Assembly (NCBI GenBank): GCA_012519655.1
Contig: JAAYPS010000198.1
Span: 1 to 46,694 of the forward strand
DNA length: 46,694 bases
From: Clostridiaceae bacterium
GTDB lineage: Bacteria; Bacillota; Clostridia; DSM-8532
Direction of reading: 5' to 3'
The notes below the pieces were generated by a model that was given only the letters and a program-made list of their open reading frames with translations, had not been told where the DNA came from and searched no databases. The position numbers and the translations under genes were made by a program. Positions 9,440 to 18,544 of this stretch are shown here, one piece after another (the stretch's first letter is position 1; every line of letters starts with the position of its first letter).

Positions 9440-10330
9440 ATGCGACCGAGAAAGATAAAACATTATACATATTACTTTCGAAGAATGATGAAGTTTTACG
9501 ACTTAAAGGCTAATGCTGTACCGCAAGTGCTCTTCGTTCTATTATTGGCAATTTCATTTGGATTTAGGGTTTTAGTACAGCCGCTCATGATGGATTATTT
9601 TATATATTCTCAGCAAATATATAATACCCTACCAGATGTTCTAGCAACTGAAAACCTTAGTACTCAGCTTCATACTATGATCGAGTTTCAAAACTCAGAG
9701 GTTTTCCTGAGCTTTATTACTATTTTACTAAAAATTGTTGGGATACTAACTCTGCAGAAAATATTAATGGCGTTGTTATTATTTTTCTATCTCGGAGGAT
9801 ACCTTGTTGATCTTGAGGGCCCAAGTTCCTCCTTTGCAGTTTACGCGAATAAATTTTTTAAAGCATTGCCAAGGTATTTACTGTTCAATATTATTTTTTA
9901 TGTTGCATTGTTAATAATAGTTTTGATTGTAGTATTCATTATGTCCTTTGCAATGTTAGTATTTCCGATGTTTGCTTTTGCTTCTAGTTTTATAGTTGCT
10001 TTAATACCTTTAGCTTGGTTTATTATACAGGTTGTATTTATATTTAAAGATATTACCTTTCTTGATACTGGTGTAAGTGTATGGCGAAATTTCAAAACTT
10101 CAATACAATTGTCAAAAGGGTATGGATTTTTTATTGGAAGGAACATTATTTTTATCTATTTTTTAAGTCTGCTAATTAATATGTTTACAATTGAGTCACA
10201 GCTGGTTTCAATGTTTATTATATCTTTCTTTGAAGTTATCATTCTTCAAATTAGACAAAGACTTGTAGCGTTGATGTATATTAGCAGAACAAGAAAGCCA
10301 AAAGAAGACATCGAATTGAATAAAGCCTAA
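9440..10330 (+). CDS. conserved membrane protein of unknown function
   Basis: This 296-residue integral membrane protein is not assigned to a family. A basic N-terminus is followed by about six hydrophobic segments (near residues 28-50, 90-125, 145-180, 183-205, 232-250 and 258-275) and a charged C-terminal tail. Aromatic and branched residues dominate, and no transporter motif is recognised. It begins 5 nt behind the pseudouridine synthase and ends 45 nt before glyA, so it is probably co-transcribed with both. Confidence 0.7.
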   Translation: MRPRKIKHYTYYFRRMMKFYDLKANAVPQVLFVLLLAISFGFRVLVQPLMMDYFIYSQQIYNTLPDVLATENLSTQLHTMIEFQNSEVFLSFITILLKIVGILTLQKILMALLLFFYLGGYLVDLEGPSSSFAVYANKFFKALPRYLLFNIIFYVALLIIVLIVVFIMSFAMLVFPMFAFASSFIVALIPLAWFIIQVVFIFKDITFLDTGVSVWRNFKTSIQLSKGYGFFIGRNIIFIYFLSLLINMFTIESQLVSMFIISFFEVIILQIRQRLVALMYISRTRKPKEDIELNKA

Positions 10331-10375
10331 AGTTAAGATCACTAAGTTATTTTAAATAAATGGAGGACAAAAAAT

Positions 10376-11614
10376 ATGAGATTTGAGAATATTGAGAAAA
10401 TTGATCCTCAAGTAGCAAAAGCTATTTACGATGAAGTTGATAGGCAAAACAATAATATTGAACTTATTGCTTCTGAGAACTTTGTAAGTAAAGCTATTAT
10501 TGAGGCTATGGGAACACCATTGACAAACAAATATGCTGAAGGATACCCAGGGAAGAGGTACTATGGTGGTTGTGAGCATGTTGACGTTGTTGAAGACCTT
10601 GCAATAGAACGTGCAAAGGAACTTTTCGGAGCTGAGCATGCGAATGTTCAGCCTCATTCGGGTGCCCAAGCTAATATGGCAGTATTTTTTGCAATGTTAA
10701 ATCCTGGGGATACTTTCATGGGTATGAATCTATCCCATGGTGGGCATCTTAGTCATGGCATGAAGATTAATATGTCAGGTAAATATTTTAATGTGGTGCC
10801 TTATGGTGTAAGAGAAGATACATGTCTAATTGATTATGACCAATTAAGGCAGATTGCAGTTGAAAACAAACCTAAGATGATCATTGCTGGCGCTAGTGCA
10901 TACTCAAGAGAAATTGACTTTAAAAAATTCAGAGATATTTGTGATGAGGTTGGAGCATATCTTATGGTAGATATGGCACATATTGCAGGATTAGTAGCTG
11001 CGGGACTCCATCAGAGTCCTGTCCCATATGCTGATTTTATTACCACAACCACTCATAAAACTCTTCGTGGACCAAGAGGTGGAATGATCCTTTGTAAGGA
11101 AGAATATGCCAGAGATATTGATCGCGCTGTTTTCCCCGGTATTCAGGGCGGACCGCTAATGCATATTATTGCCGCAAAGGCAGTTGCTTTTAAAGAAGCT
11201 TTGTTACCCGAGTTCAAGCAATATCAAAAACAAATAGCAGACAATGCTAAAGCTTTAGCACAATCAATGCAAGAGCATGGTTTCGATATTGTATCGGGTG
11301 GGACGGATACCCATTTAATGCTTGTAGATTTAACAAGTAAGAATATTACTGGTAAAGATGCACAGCAACTTCTTGACGAGGTGCATATTACTGCAAACAA
11401 AAATGGTATACCCTTTGATACACAAAAACCAGCTATTACCAGTGGTATAAGGTTAGGCACGCCCGCTGTGACCACAAGAGGTATGAAAGAGCCAGAAATG
11501 GGAGAAATCGCAAAGTTAATTTCAATGACATTAGCAGATTTTGATAAGAATAAAGAGACAGTCATTAAAGCAGTAAGGGATTTAACTTCAAGATTCCCGC
11601 TATATAATAAATAA
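10376..11614 (+). CDS. glyA: serine hydroxymethyltransferase
   Basis: A cytoplasmic PLP enzyme that transfers the serine hydroxymethyl group to tetrahydrofolate, giving glycine and methylene-THF. Family motifs are complete: [56 protein letters not shown] and the PLP-lysine site [14 protein letters not shown] (Lys about 228). The length of 412 residues is normal. A GGAGG site precedes ATG 10376. Confidence 0.97.
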   Translation: MRFENIEKIDPQVAKAIYDEVDRQNNNIELIASENFVSKAIIEAMGTPLTNKYAEGYPGKRYYGGCEHVDVVEDLAIERAKELFGAEHANVQPHSGAQANMAVFFAMLNPGDTFMGMNLSHGGHLSHGMKINMSGKYFNVVPYGVREDTCLIDYDQLRQIAVENKPKMIIAGASAYSREIDFKKFRDICDEVGAYLMVDMAHIAGLVAAGLHQSPVPYADFITTTTHKTLRGPRGGMILCKEEYARDIDRAVFPGIQGGPLMHIIAAKAVAFKEALLPEFKQYQKQIADNAKALAQSMQEHGFDIVSGGTDTHLMLVDLTSKNITGKDAQQLLDEVHITANKNGIPFDTQKPAITSGIRLGTPAVTTRGMKEPEMGEIAKLISMTLADFDKNKETVIKAVRDLTSRFPLYNK

Positions 11615-11711
11615 AACAGCCAAGTACAGCCGTGTTTCTATATCTTATTATTAATTTAACTTTTTTACATGGCTTACGCTATGTAGTGTAGAAATTGCTG
11701 TGCATAGGTCG

Positions 11712-11740
11712 TTGACAAAAGACAACACAGTGTTTATAAT
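11712..11740 (+). promoter_or_regulatory. consensus sigma-A promoter of yceD-rpmF
   Basis: Perfect TTGACA (11712-11717) and perfect TATAAT (11735-11740) boxes are 17 bp apart, 37 bp before the yceD start. This is the strongest promoter seen in the window, as expected for a ribosomal-protein transcript. Confidence 0.88.
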
Positions 11741-11776
11741 GAAGTTTGTTGAATTTTTGCAGGCCGGAGGAAAGAT

Positions 11777-12301
11777 ATGAAAGTTGATATATCTGAAGTT
11801 ATTATGACTGTCGGTGAACAGTTAAATATTGATAAGTCCGGCATTGTAGAAGGTTTGTCGGATATTTATGGTTTGATATCCATTGACCGACCTGTGGATT
11901 TTAAAGGTGTTCTTACCAATCTTAATGGATTGTTACATCTTGAAGGTACAGCAAGTTGTACTTATAGTACACGTTGCGATTCCTGTGGCGAACCTATTTC
12001 TAAAAAGCTAAGAGTTAACATTAGCGAAGATATAGTGCAGGAGCAACAAGATGTGGAAGACGATGAGCTCTTTACTTATAACGGATATTGGCTTGACCTT
12101 AATAAAATCCTAGCTGACAATATTACATTAGCCATGCCAATGAGTCACAGGTGCAGTGGAGATTGTAAAATAGTTTGTCCAAAATGCGGAAAACCCATCA
12201 TGGGTGAAGAATGTTCTTGTGATGAAGAATTACAGATTGACCCGCGGTTAGCCGCTTTAAAAGATTTATTTGATAAGGAGCATTCCGAGAAGGCAGATTA
12301 G
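11777..12301 (+). CDS. yceD: YceD/DUF177 family protein
   Basis: A 174-residue cytoplasmic protein that is nearly always encoded directly before rpmF. The DUF177 pattern is seen in TASCTYSTRCDSCGEP, DLNKILADNITLAMPMSHRC and the C-terminal CPKCGKPIMGEECSC. The Cys pairs suggest zinc binding. In plants and bacteria members are linked to 23S rRNA accumulation, and the precise role is unsettled. GGAGG precedes the ATG, and the strong promoter is upstream. rpmF follows after 29 nt. Confidence 0.88.
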   Translation: MKVDISEVIMTVGEQLNIDKSGIVEGLSDIYGLISIDRPVDFKGVLTNLNGLLHLEGTASCTYSTRCDSCGEPISKKLRVNISEDIVQEQQDVEDDELFTYNGYWLDLNKILADNITLAMPMSHRCSGDCKIVCPKCGKPIMGEECSCDEELQIDPRLAALKDLFDKEHSEKAD

Positions 12302-12330
12302 TGCCGAAAACCGGAACGGAGGTGTTATAA

Positions 12331-12510
12331 ATGGCAGTACCAAAGCGTAAAGTATCTAAACAACGTAGAAATAAAAGAAGGACACATTATAAACTTAATG
12401 CGCCAGAATTGGTTCCATGTCCACAGTGTCATAGCTTAAGAGCGCCACATAGAGTTTGTAAAGAGTGCGGATATTATAAAGGCGTAGAAGTCATTAAAAT
12501 GGAAGCATAA
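12331..12510 (+). CDS. rpmF: 50S ribosomal protein L32
   Basis: This 59-residue basic protein begins MAVPKRKVSKQRRNKRR. It has the zinc-ribbon cysteines CPQC (30, 33) and CKEC (43, 46), so it is the zinc-binding C+ paralogue. A strong AACGGAGGTG site precedes ATG 12331. The yceD-rpmF order is conserved in bacteria. The usual fapR/plsX lipid genes do not follow here. Confidence 0.96.
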   Translation: MAVPKRKVSKQRRNKRRTHYKLNAPELVPCPQCHSLRAPHRVCKECGYYKGVEVIKMEA

Positions 12511-12534
12511 AATATGAAGTAATTTGTGTTGAAT

Positions 12535-12620
12535 TAGCAGCTACTAAGAACGCTTTAAGATGTATCTATGAGTAAGATTTTTATTTATAAGGCATTTTAT
12601 TGTGTGATTTTCAGCTGCTA
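12535..12620. other. long-range inverted repeat behind rpmF
   Basis: TAGCAGCT at 12535-12542 and AGCTGCTA at 12613-12620 form an 8-bp inverted repeat with a loop of about 70 nt, followed by TTATTTTA. It may act as a weak terminator for yceD-rpmF. It is poor compared with the other terminators in the window. Confidence 0.25.
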
Positions 12621-12665
12621 TTATTTTACAAAAATTAACATGTACCTTGAATTCATGGGGGAGTA

Positions 12666-13979
12666 ATGAGCAATCTAATAATTTCTGAAGTATATAAAGG
12701 AAGTATTGCAGAAGAAGCTGGAATAGAAGCTGGTGACAGCCTGATATCTATAAATGGAAGTAACATTGTAGATGTTTTTGATTATCGTTTCATGATATCC
12801 GAAGAAGCATTACTACTTGAAATACAAAAAAAAGATGGTAGCATCCTCAGGGTGGATATTGAAAAGGATGAAAGCGAAGATATTGGTCTTTGTTTTGAAA
12901 ACCCTTTGCTTGACGAAGAAAAAAGCTGTAGGAACAAATGTGTTTTCTGTTTTATAGATCAATTACCATCCGGGATGAGGCAGACACTATATTATAAGGA
13001 TGATGATGCTCGACTGTCCTTTTTATTTGGCAACTACGTAACAATGACAAACATGGGACAGGATGACATTGATAGAATAATTAAATATCATATGTCCCCT
13101 GTGAATGTATCGGTGCATACTACAAATCCCGAGCTCAGAGTGAAAATGCTTAACAACAGATTTGCTGGTGATATACTCGCTAAAATGAAGGCTTTTTCAG
13201 ATAGTGGTATAATACTGAATGCACAAATTGTTTTGTGTAAAGGCATTAATGATGGTGAAGAGCTAGAACGTACATTGACGGATTTATCTACACTTATGCC
13301 TATGCTAAACAGTATATCTATTGTTCCCGTGGGCCTTACAAGATATAGGGATGGACTTCCTGTTTTAGCTCCTATTGATAGTGTTTCAGCTATGGAAGTT
13401 ATTCTACAGGTAGAAAAATGGCAGCAATATTTCTTAGAAAAGACCGGGAGCCGTAGAGTATACCTTTCTGATGAATGGTATTTAATGTCGGGTACACCAT
13501 TACCTGATTACAATCATTATGAAGATTTCCCACAGATAGAGAATGGTGTTGGTATGACAGCTATGTTTGTTGACGAGTTTAAACAAGCACTATCATCAGA
13601 AGAAACTCGCCCAGTTAATAGAGTGGTCAGCGTTGCAACAGGAGCTCTTGCTGCAGGTTTTATTTCAAATCTAGCACAGCTGGCAGAGAGTCATTTTCCT
13701 GGCTTAAAAATCATAATTCATAATATAGAAAACCTATTTTTTGGTAACACCGTTACTGTTACAGGTCTTTTGACGGGTAATGATATTAAGAACCAGTTGT
13801 TAGGGAAACATATTGGAGAGGTTTTACTTCTGCCTTCGAACATGTTTAGAGCTGGTACCGATATTTTCTTAGATGATATGGAACTTAGAGAGCTTGAAGC
13901 AGCTTTGCAAGTTCAGGTATTAAAAGTTGAAACCGATGGCAGTGAGTTCCTGAAGGCTTTATTAGCAGCCGGAAATTAG
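12666..13979 (+). CDS. DUF512 protein: PDZ plus radical-SAM-like domains
   Basis: The N-terminus is a PDZ-like segment (VYKGSIAEEAGIEAGDSLISING, about residues 8-65). It is followed by a cysteine cluster CRNKCVFC (Cys 88, 92, 95) of C-x3-C-x2-C type, as in radical SAM enzymes. The DUF512 body has NYVTMTNMGQDDIDRI, SVHTTNPELR, LNAQIVLCKGINDG and SIVPVGLTRYR. The conserved C-terminal part contains VATGALAAGF and LLPSNMFRAGTDIFLDD. The reaction is not known. The family is widespread in Clostridia, often near der (EngA), which is absent here. GGGGGAG precedes the ATG. Confidence 0.85.
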   Translation: MSNLIISEVYKGSIAEEAGIEAGDSLISINGSNIVDVFDYRFMISEEALLLEIQKKDGSILRVDIEKDESEDIGLCFENPLLDEEKSCRNKCVFCFIDQLPSGMRQTLYYKDDDARLSFLFGNYVTMTNMGQDDIDRIIKYHMSPVNVSVHTTNPELRVKMLNNRFAGDILAKMKAFSDSGIILNAQIVLCKGINDGEELERTLTDLSTLMPMLNSISIVPVGLTRYRDGLPVLAPIDSVSAMEVILQVEKWQQYFLEKTGSRRVYLSDEWYLMSGTPLPDYNHYEDFPQIENGVGMTAMFVDEFKQALSSEETRPVNRVVSVATGALAAGFISNLAQLAESHFPGLKIIIHNIENLFFGNTVTVTGLLTGNDIKNQLLGKHIGEVLLLPSNMFRAGTDIFLDDMELRELEAALQVQVLKVETDGSEFLKALLAAGN

Positions 13980-14107
13980 CTTTGACGTGTTAACTCATGA
14001 TATAATAAGTAAAAACAGACAATTTAATAAAAGGAACGTAAATAGAGTGTAAACCATCATAAAATAGTTCATTTAATTTAGGATCATTTTTTGACAGGAG
14101 GCATGGA

Positions 14108-15301
14108 GTGTATATGGACAAGAAGCTTGTAGTTGGACAGTTTAATGATTCTTTTGTTCCTGTTATGGATGGGGTTACCAATGTAGTGAAAAATTATGCA
14201 TACTGGCTTGATAAGAAATACGGAGAATGTTATGTAGCTACTCCCGCATATCCTGGATACGGGGATAGAGAAGATTTCCCAGTACTTCGTTATTACTCAA
14301 TTCCTTTAAAGCAGAGAGAACCGTATCGCATTGGGCTAGATCTTTTAGATATCAATTTTCGTAGTGCTATAAAGAGTATTCCGTTTGATATAGTACATGC
14401 CCATTGTCCTTTTACTTCTGGTGCTGTCGCACAGCAAATTGCAAGGAAAAACAATATACCAATTGTTGCAACATTCCACTCAAAGTTTTATGATGACTTT
14501 AAACAAGTACTTAAAATAGATGCGTTTGCTAAGATATGCACTCGTATTGTTATTGATTTTTTCAATCGGGTTGATCAAGTTTGGACGGTAAGCAAAGGTG
14601 CAGCCGATACTCTTCATGAATATGGATATAAGGGCAGTATAGAAGTCGTGAGCAATGGGACTGATTTTGTTGTGCCTGAAAATATTAATGACATAATTAA
14701 GAAAACAGAGCAGAAACTGAATATTAAAGAGAATGAACTGGTATTTTTATTTGTAGGCCAGCATATATGGCAAAAAAATATTAAGATGATTGTTGAAGCA
14801 TTGAAATTAGTGGACGACAGAAACATTCCATTTCGCATGTTTTTTGTTGGAGACGGATATGCAAAAGAGGAACTAAAAGAGTATGTGAATGAGTTAGGTC
14901 TTGATGATAAAATAACCTTGCTTGGCAAAATACTCGATCGTGACTATTTGCGCTCGCTATTTGCAAGGGCGGATTTATTTTTATTTCCTTCTGTTTATGA
15001 CAATGCTCCCATTGTAATACGAGAAGCAGCAGCAGTGGCAACGCCCTCTGTCGTTATTGCTAACAGCAATGCAGCAGAAGGCATTGAGGATAATGTAAAT
15101 GGTTTTTTAAGCGAAAATACTGCACAATCATATGCAAATAGGATACTGGAAGTAACTAAGGACAGAGATTTAATTATAAGAGCTGGCCAAAGAGCAAAAG
15201 TTACTATATATAGGAATTGGGAAGATATTGTTGATGAGGTTTATCAAAGGTATATTGAAATAATTAAAACATACAATAAACTACATGTAACAGGTGGATA
15301 A
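14108..15301 (+). CDS. GT4-family glycosyltransferase
   Basis: A GT-B fold enzyme with two Rossmann domains: the acceptor part contains FVPVMDGVTNVVKNYAYWL and DIVHAHCPFTSGAVAQQIA, and the nucleotide-sugar part contains FLFVGQHIWQKN and LFLFPSVYDNAPIVIREAAA. It resembles diacylglycerol or phosphatidylinositol-type glycosyltransferases that build membrane glycolipids, but the acceptor cannot be read from the sequence. GTG 14108 lies 6 nt behind AGGAGG; ATG 14114 is the alternative start. Confidence 0.82.
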   Translation: MYMDKKLVVGQFNDSFVPVMDGVTNVVKNYAYWLDKKYGECYVATPAYPGYGDREDFPVLRYYSIPLKQREPYRIGLDLLDINFRSAIKSIPFDIVHAHCPFTSGAVAQQIARKNNIPIVATFHSKFYDDFKQVLKIDAFAKICTRIVIDFFNRVDQVWTVSKGAADTLHEYGYKGSIEVVSNGTDFVVPENINDIIKKTEQKLNIKENELVFLFVGQHIWQKNIKMIVEALKLVDDRNIPFRMFFVGDGYAKEELKEYVNELGLDDKITLLGKILDRDYLRSLFARADLFLFPSVYDNAPIVIREAAAVATPSVVIANSNAAEGIEDNVNGFLSENTAQSYANRILEVTKDRDLIIRAGQRAKVTIYRNWEDIVDEVYQRYIEIIKTYNKLHVTGG

Positions 15302-15409
15302 GTTTAGTTTATTATTTGTGGCAAAAATAGTCTTGATATATTCTCGCCAATGTTTTAATATGAATAATCAGCGGACAAAGAGTAAAATAAGAAATATTGG
15401 TGATTATAT

Positions 15410-15967
15410 ATGGACTATTCTTTTATTATAGCACTTGCATTAGGACTTGCCATGGATGCTTTCGCGGTATCTATTTCATGTGGGGTATGTGTTGTTAAGA
15501 ATCGCTACTGGAATGCCATTCGTGTAGCACTTTTTTTTGGAATTTTTCAATGGGGAATGTTTTCATTGGGCTGGTTAGCAGGATCTGCATTCAGAACTTT
15601 TATTGAGCCTGTTGACCATTGGATAGCGTTTGTATTATTGGCGTTTATCGGAGCAAAAATGTGGAAAGAATCCTTTGACGAGGATTCAAAACCTTTGGAT
15701 CTGACGAGCTGCAAACTCATGTTAGTACTTTCTATTGCAACAAGTATAGATGCATTTGCTGCAGGAATAACCATAACTGCTTTAGGTTATCTTTTAATGA
15801 TTCCGTCGATTTTCGTAGGTGTTATAACATTTTGTCTGTCATTTTGCGGTGTATACCTTGGTTGCTGGATGTCCAATCAAACAAAAATGAAGAAATATTT
15901 CACTCGTTTAGGAGCTGTTATTTTAATTGGCATTGGAGTAAAAATATTGATAGAGCATTTAATATAA
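15410..15967 (+). CDS. mntP: manganese efflux pump MntP
   Basis: A six-helix inner-membrane protein of 185 residues with the two repeated DUF204 signatures GLAMDAFAVS (Asp 16) and SIATSIDAFAAG (Asp 114) on paired half-repeats. These intramembrane acidic residues are needed for Mn(II) export in the family. The 108-bp upstream gap shows no recognisable yybP-ykoY manganese riboswitch, so regulation is unclear. The gene is monocistronic and convergent with apbE. Confidence 0.92.
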   Translation: MDYSFIIALALGLAMDAFAVSISCGVCVVKNRYWNAIRVALFFGIFQWGMFSLGWLAGSAFRTFIEPVDHWIAFVLLAFIGAKMWKESFDEDSKPLDLTSCKLMLVLSIATSIDAFAAGITITALGYLLMIPSIFVGVITFCLSFCGVYLGCWMSNQTKMKKYFTRLGAVILIGIGVKILIEHLI

Positions 15968-16119
15968 CCCTAATATGATCAATATATGGCACAGATTTTC
16001 ATGCATAACTGAACAATGATACTGCCCACATTAAACGTATACAATATGTAGTTATGAAATTTCATTTTTATCACAATAATTGTACGGCACGGCTTAAGCA
16101 TATAACATAGTAAAAAGCT

Positions 16120-17139
16120 CTATTTATTTATTAATGTATATTCGTCGTTAGTTAGTTTAAAATGTATTGCTCCATTCTTTATTCCATTGGATACATAAAC
16201 CTTTTTGTCCTTTGTAACCATTATAGTTTCCACGTCTTCTAGCTGTTCTATTAGTTCCATACCTTTATCTAAACCAAGAAGAAAACAGGTTGTGGACAAG
16301 CCATCACATTTTGTTGAGCTTGGTGAAATAATGGATATGGATGCTAGTTCATTATCTGCTGGATAACCTGTTTCTGGATTTAAAATATGATGGAACCTTT
16401 TTTGGTCTACTTCGAAATAACGCTCGTAAATTCCTGATGTTACAACCGACATATCTCTTACCGAAATGGTTCCGAGATAATCACCCTGTGAGCCGAAGGG
16501 ATCTCTAATACCCAACGTCCATAAAGAACCATCAGGTTTAGAGCTATATAGATAAAGGTTTCCACCCAGGTTTAAAAGTGCTGAATCAGCGTTTCCCTCT
16601 TGTAAAATGTATACTAATTTATCAGTAATGAAACCTTTAGCAATTGCGCCAGTATCAATGGACATACCCTCTGCAACCGAAATAGTGTGATTTTGGCTGT
16701 CCATTGAAATATTACGATAATCAACTCTTGATTTGGCTAAGTCAATATCAGACTGGAGAGGAATTTGCGGATTTTGTTCGCCTATAGCCCACAAATCAAC
16801 CAGTGGTCCTATACTAATATCAAATAGACCGTCAGAAATTGTAGCATAATAGATACCTTGTTGGATTAAGTCAAAGGTATCTTCTGAAACAGGTACCGGT
16901 ATTCCTGGGTTGCTATTTACATTATATATTTCACTATCTGCTATATATCTGCTATATTTGTTCTCCATATATTGCATTTCTTGAAATAACTCATTAATAA
17001 GTTTTTCTGATTTTCTACCATATACCGTTATTTCAACTACTGTATTCAAAAGAAATCGGGATTGTTTTGTAGTTGTTGGGCCACATCCCGTCATAATGAA
17101 CAATATAAGGCACAAACCCAATAGTATTGTTTTTTTCAA
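16120..17139 (-). CDS. apbE: FAD:protein FMN transferase (lipoprotein)
   Basis: The enzyme attaches FMN covalently to threonine or serine of extracytosolic redox proteins. A lipoprotein signal (KKTILLGLCLILFIMTGC, lipid Cys about 19) places it on the outer face of the membrane. ApbE motifs follow: FDISIGPLVDLWAIG, DTGAIAKGFITDK, LNLGGNLYLY, HILNPETGYP and the metal-site region KCDGLSTTCFLLG. TTG 17139 is selected because AAGGAGC sits 6 nt upstream. Longer in-frame starts would bury the signal peptide. The flavinylation target is not identified in the window. Confidence 0.9.
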   Translation of the reverse strand: MKKTILLGLCLILFIMTGCGPTTTKQSRFLLNTVVEITVYGRKSEKLINELFQEMQYMENKYSRYIADSEIYNVNSNPGIPVPVSEDTFDLIQQGIYYATISDGLFDISIGPLVDLWAIGEQNPQIPLQSDIDLAKSRVDYRNISMDSQNHTISVAEGMSIDTGAIAKGFITDKLVYILQEGNADSALLNLGGNLYLYSSKPDGSLWTLGIRDPFGSQGDYLGTISVRDMSVVTSGIYERYFEVDQKRFHHILNPETGYPADNELASISIISPSSTKCDGLSTTCFLLGLDKGMELIEQLEDVETIMVTKDKKVYVSNGIKNGAIHFKLTNDEYTLINK

Positions 17140-17277
17140 ATCAATGCTCCTTGGTCCTATAATTTTAGATAAAATAATTATAGCATAGTATTGTCTAATA
17201 TCTACCAACATTGTTGTCTAATAAGGGGATGGTAAGGAGTTTATGTTACGCATTTTGTTTGTACTATAACAGTTTTA

Positions 17278-17306
17278 TTGTTAAAATAAAAGTTGTAAAT
17301 TATATT
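17278..17306 (+). promoter_or_regulatory. probable promoter of the NusG-II/HepI pair
   Basis: TTGTTA (17278-17283) and TATATT (17301-17306) are 17 bp apart and lie 22 bp before the NusG-domain gene, in the divergent gap with apbE. Confidence 0.5.
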
Positions 17307-17327
17307 GATTAAGGTAAAATTGACTGT

Positions 17328-17693
17328 ATGAAAAAACTAGACGTTATACTAATAGCATTTTTTTTATTGATCGCGATGGTCTTAATATTGTGGATAAATG
17401 CGTCATCGAATGAGGCAGGAGAGATTATTATTTATAAGGATGGTCAAGAATTTGCATCAGCTCCTTTGAATGTAGAAAAGACAGTGATTGTTGAAGACCA
17501 AAATGGTGGCAGAAATGTTGTACGCATTGAAAACGGCCAAGTTCAGGTAATTGAAGCCAATTGTAAAGACCAAATATGCGTTCACTCACGACCTGCCAAA
17601 AAAAATGGTCAGGCAATAATATGTCTTCCAAATAAAGTGGTGATAGAAGTTAGAAGCACTAAAATTAACGAGATTGATGGAGTTTCAGAATGA
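17328..17693 (+). CDS. NusG domain II-containing membrane-anchored protein
   Basis: A 121-residue protein with one N-terminal membrane anchor (about residues 5-24) and an extracytosolic NusG domain II (EIIIYKDGQ to the C-terminus). It carries the typical CKDQICVHS pair (Cys 79 and 84) and IICLPNKVVIEV (Cys 99). This family is not a transcription factor. It clusters with ApbE and Rnf/Nqr-like or EET-type systems. It overlaps the next gene by 4 nt (ATGA), which implies coupled translation. Confidence 0.86.
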   Translation: MKKLDVILIAFFLLIAMVLILWINASSNEAGEIIIYKDGQEFASAPLNVEKTVIVEDQNGGRNVVRIENGQVQVIEANCKDQICVHSRPAKKNGQAIICLPNKVVIEVRSTKINEIDGVSE

Positions 17694-18208
17694 TGAACCA
17701 TAATGGAATAAAGAAAATGGTCTTATTTGCAATACTGGCAGCGACAGCAATAGCACTGCATTTTGTAGAGGGTTTGTTTCCTTTACCCGTTCCTATACCG
17801 GGAATTAAACTAGGTTTGGCAAACATAGTTTCAATTGTAGCACTATATTTATTCGGACCAGTGGCAGCACTTACAATATTAATTCTTAGGGTTTTAATGA
17901 CTTCATTTTTATATAGCGGTTTTTCAAGTTTAATTTATAGTCTGGCAGGAGGACTATTAAGTGTTTTAGGTATGAGTTGTATATGGAAACTCAGAGAAAA
18001 AGGTTTTAGCATAATTAGTGCAGGTGTTGTTGGTGGAGTGTTTCATAATATTGGTCAGATAATTGCCGCAGCATTTGTATTACGAACATCATCGGTCTTT
18101 GTATATTCACCTGTGCTTATCATAACTGGAATCATAACAGGTGTTTTAACCGGAATCCTTTCTAACATTATTGTATCCCGTCTAAGCACTGTATTACATA
18201 TGTATTGA
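17690..18208 (+). CDS. Gx transporter family / HepI-like membrane protein
   Basis: A 172-residue protein with about five membrane helices. The segment PLPVPIPGIKLGLANIVSIV is the hallmark of the family annotated as heptaprenyl diphosphate synthase component I or Gx transporter, an ECF-S-like fold. Members next to NusG-II and ApbE, such as EetB-like proteins, are thought to serve quinone or flavin-linked extracellular electron transfer; this is inference from context. The gene starts inside the stop of the NusG-II gene. Confidence 0.83.
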   Translation: MMNHNGIKKMVLFAILAATAIALHFVEGLFPLPVPIPGIKLGLANIVSIVALYLFGPVAALTILILRVLMTSFLYSGFSSLIYSLAGGLLSVLGMSCIWKLREKGFSIISAGVVGGVFHNIGQIIAAAFVLRTSSVFVYSPVLIITGIITGVLTGILSNIIVSRLSTVLHMY

Positions 18209-18222
18209 TAATTGCATACATT
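18197..18222 (+). promoter_or_regulatory. sigma-E-like element before spoVM
   Basis: CATACATT (18215-18222) matches the sporulation sigma-E -10 consensus. An ACATATG element lies 12 bp upstream, slightly closer than usual for the -35. spoVM of Bacillus is sigma-E dependent, which fits, but the spacing makes this tentative. Confidence 0.35.
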
Positions 18223-18341
18223 CTTTAATAATGTCTTCAGAAAACGCTGACCTCTATACTCAGGTATTATATTCTAATTTCACACATTCTTTTCTTAAGA
18301 ATATACTGGTAGTATCAACAATATCCTTGGGGGTGCCTTTT

Positions 18342-18413
18342 GTGAAAATAATCGTTCTGAAAATGCCACGTTTCTTAGGGGGATTGCTAAAAAGAGTATT
18401 TAATATTCATTAA
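18342..18413 (+). CDS. spoVM: stage V sporulation protein SpoVM (23 residues)
   Basis: This tiny gene starts with GTG 18342, 7 nt behind a GGGGGTG site, and encodes a 23-residue amphipathic peptide. Its core KMPRFLGGLLKRVF parallels the Bacillus SpoVM core KLPKFLGGFVRAML. SpoVM binds the convex outer forespore membrane and anchors SpoIVA for coat assembly. Synteny agrees: in Bacillus spoVM is followed by rpmB and, further on, recG, the same neighbours as here. A longer frame from 18231 exists but has no ribosome site and no matching N-terminus. Confidence 0.87.
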   Translation: MKIIVLKMPRFLGGLLKRVFNIH

Positions 18414-18456
18414 TACATATGAGGACGGACTACCCTAAGAGGTAAGCACAGCAAAA

Positions 18457-18484
18457 CCCCTCGGTTAAATACCCGAGGGGAATG
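18457..18484. terminator. bidirectional terminator spoVM / rpmB
   Basis: CCCCTCGG (18457-18464) pairs with CCGAGGGG (18473-18480) around an 8-nt loop. On the minus strand it is followed by TTTT, on the plus strand by AATGTTTT. It lies between convergent spoVM and rpmB and can serve both. Confidence 0.78.
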
Positions 18485-18544
18485 TTTTACATAATTCAAT
18501 TTTTGTTGTTTTAAGATATACAAATAGGAAATAAAGTTAATAAA

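Noticed and set aside
13982-14006. Promoter TTGACG with TATAAT before the GT4 gene
   Set aside because: The spacer is only 13 bp, too short for a sigma-A promoter; the TATAAT may work with another element that I cannot place.
15302-15409. Manganese riboswitch (yybP-ykoY) before mntP
   Set aside because: The gap is only 108 bp, and the conserved loops of that riboswitch are not seen.
18231-18341. N-terminal extension of the spoVM frame (60-residue reading)
   Set aside because: The upstream ATG has no ribosome site, while GTG 18342 has GGGGGTG and yields the SpoVM size.
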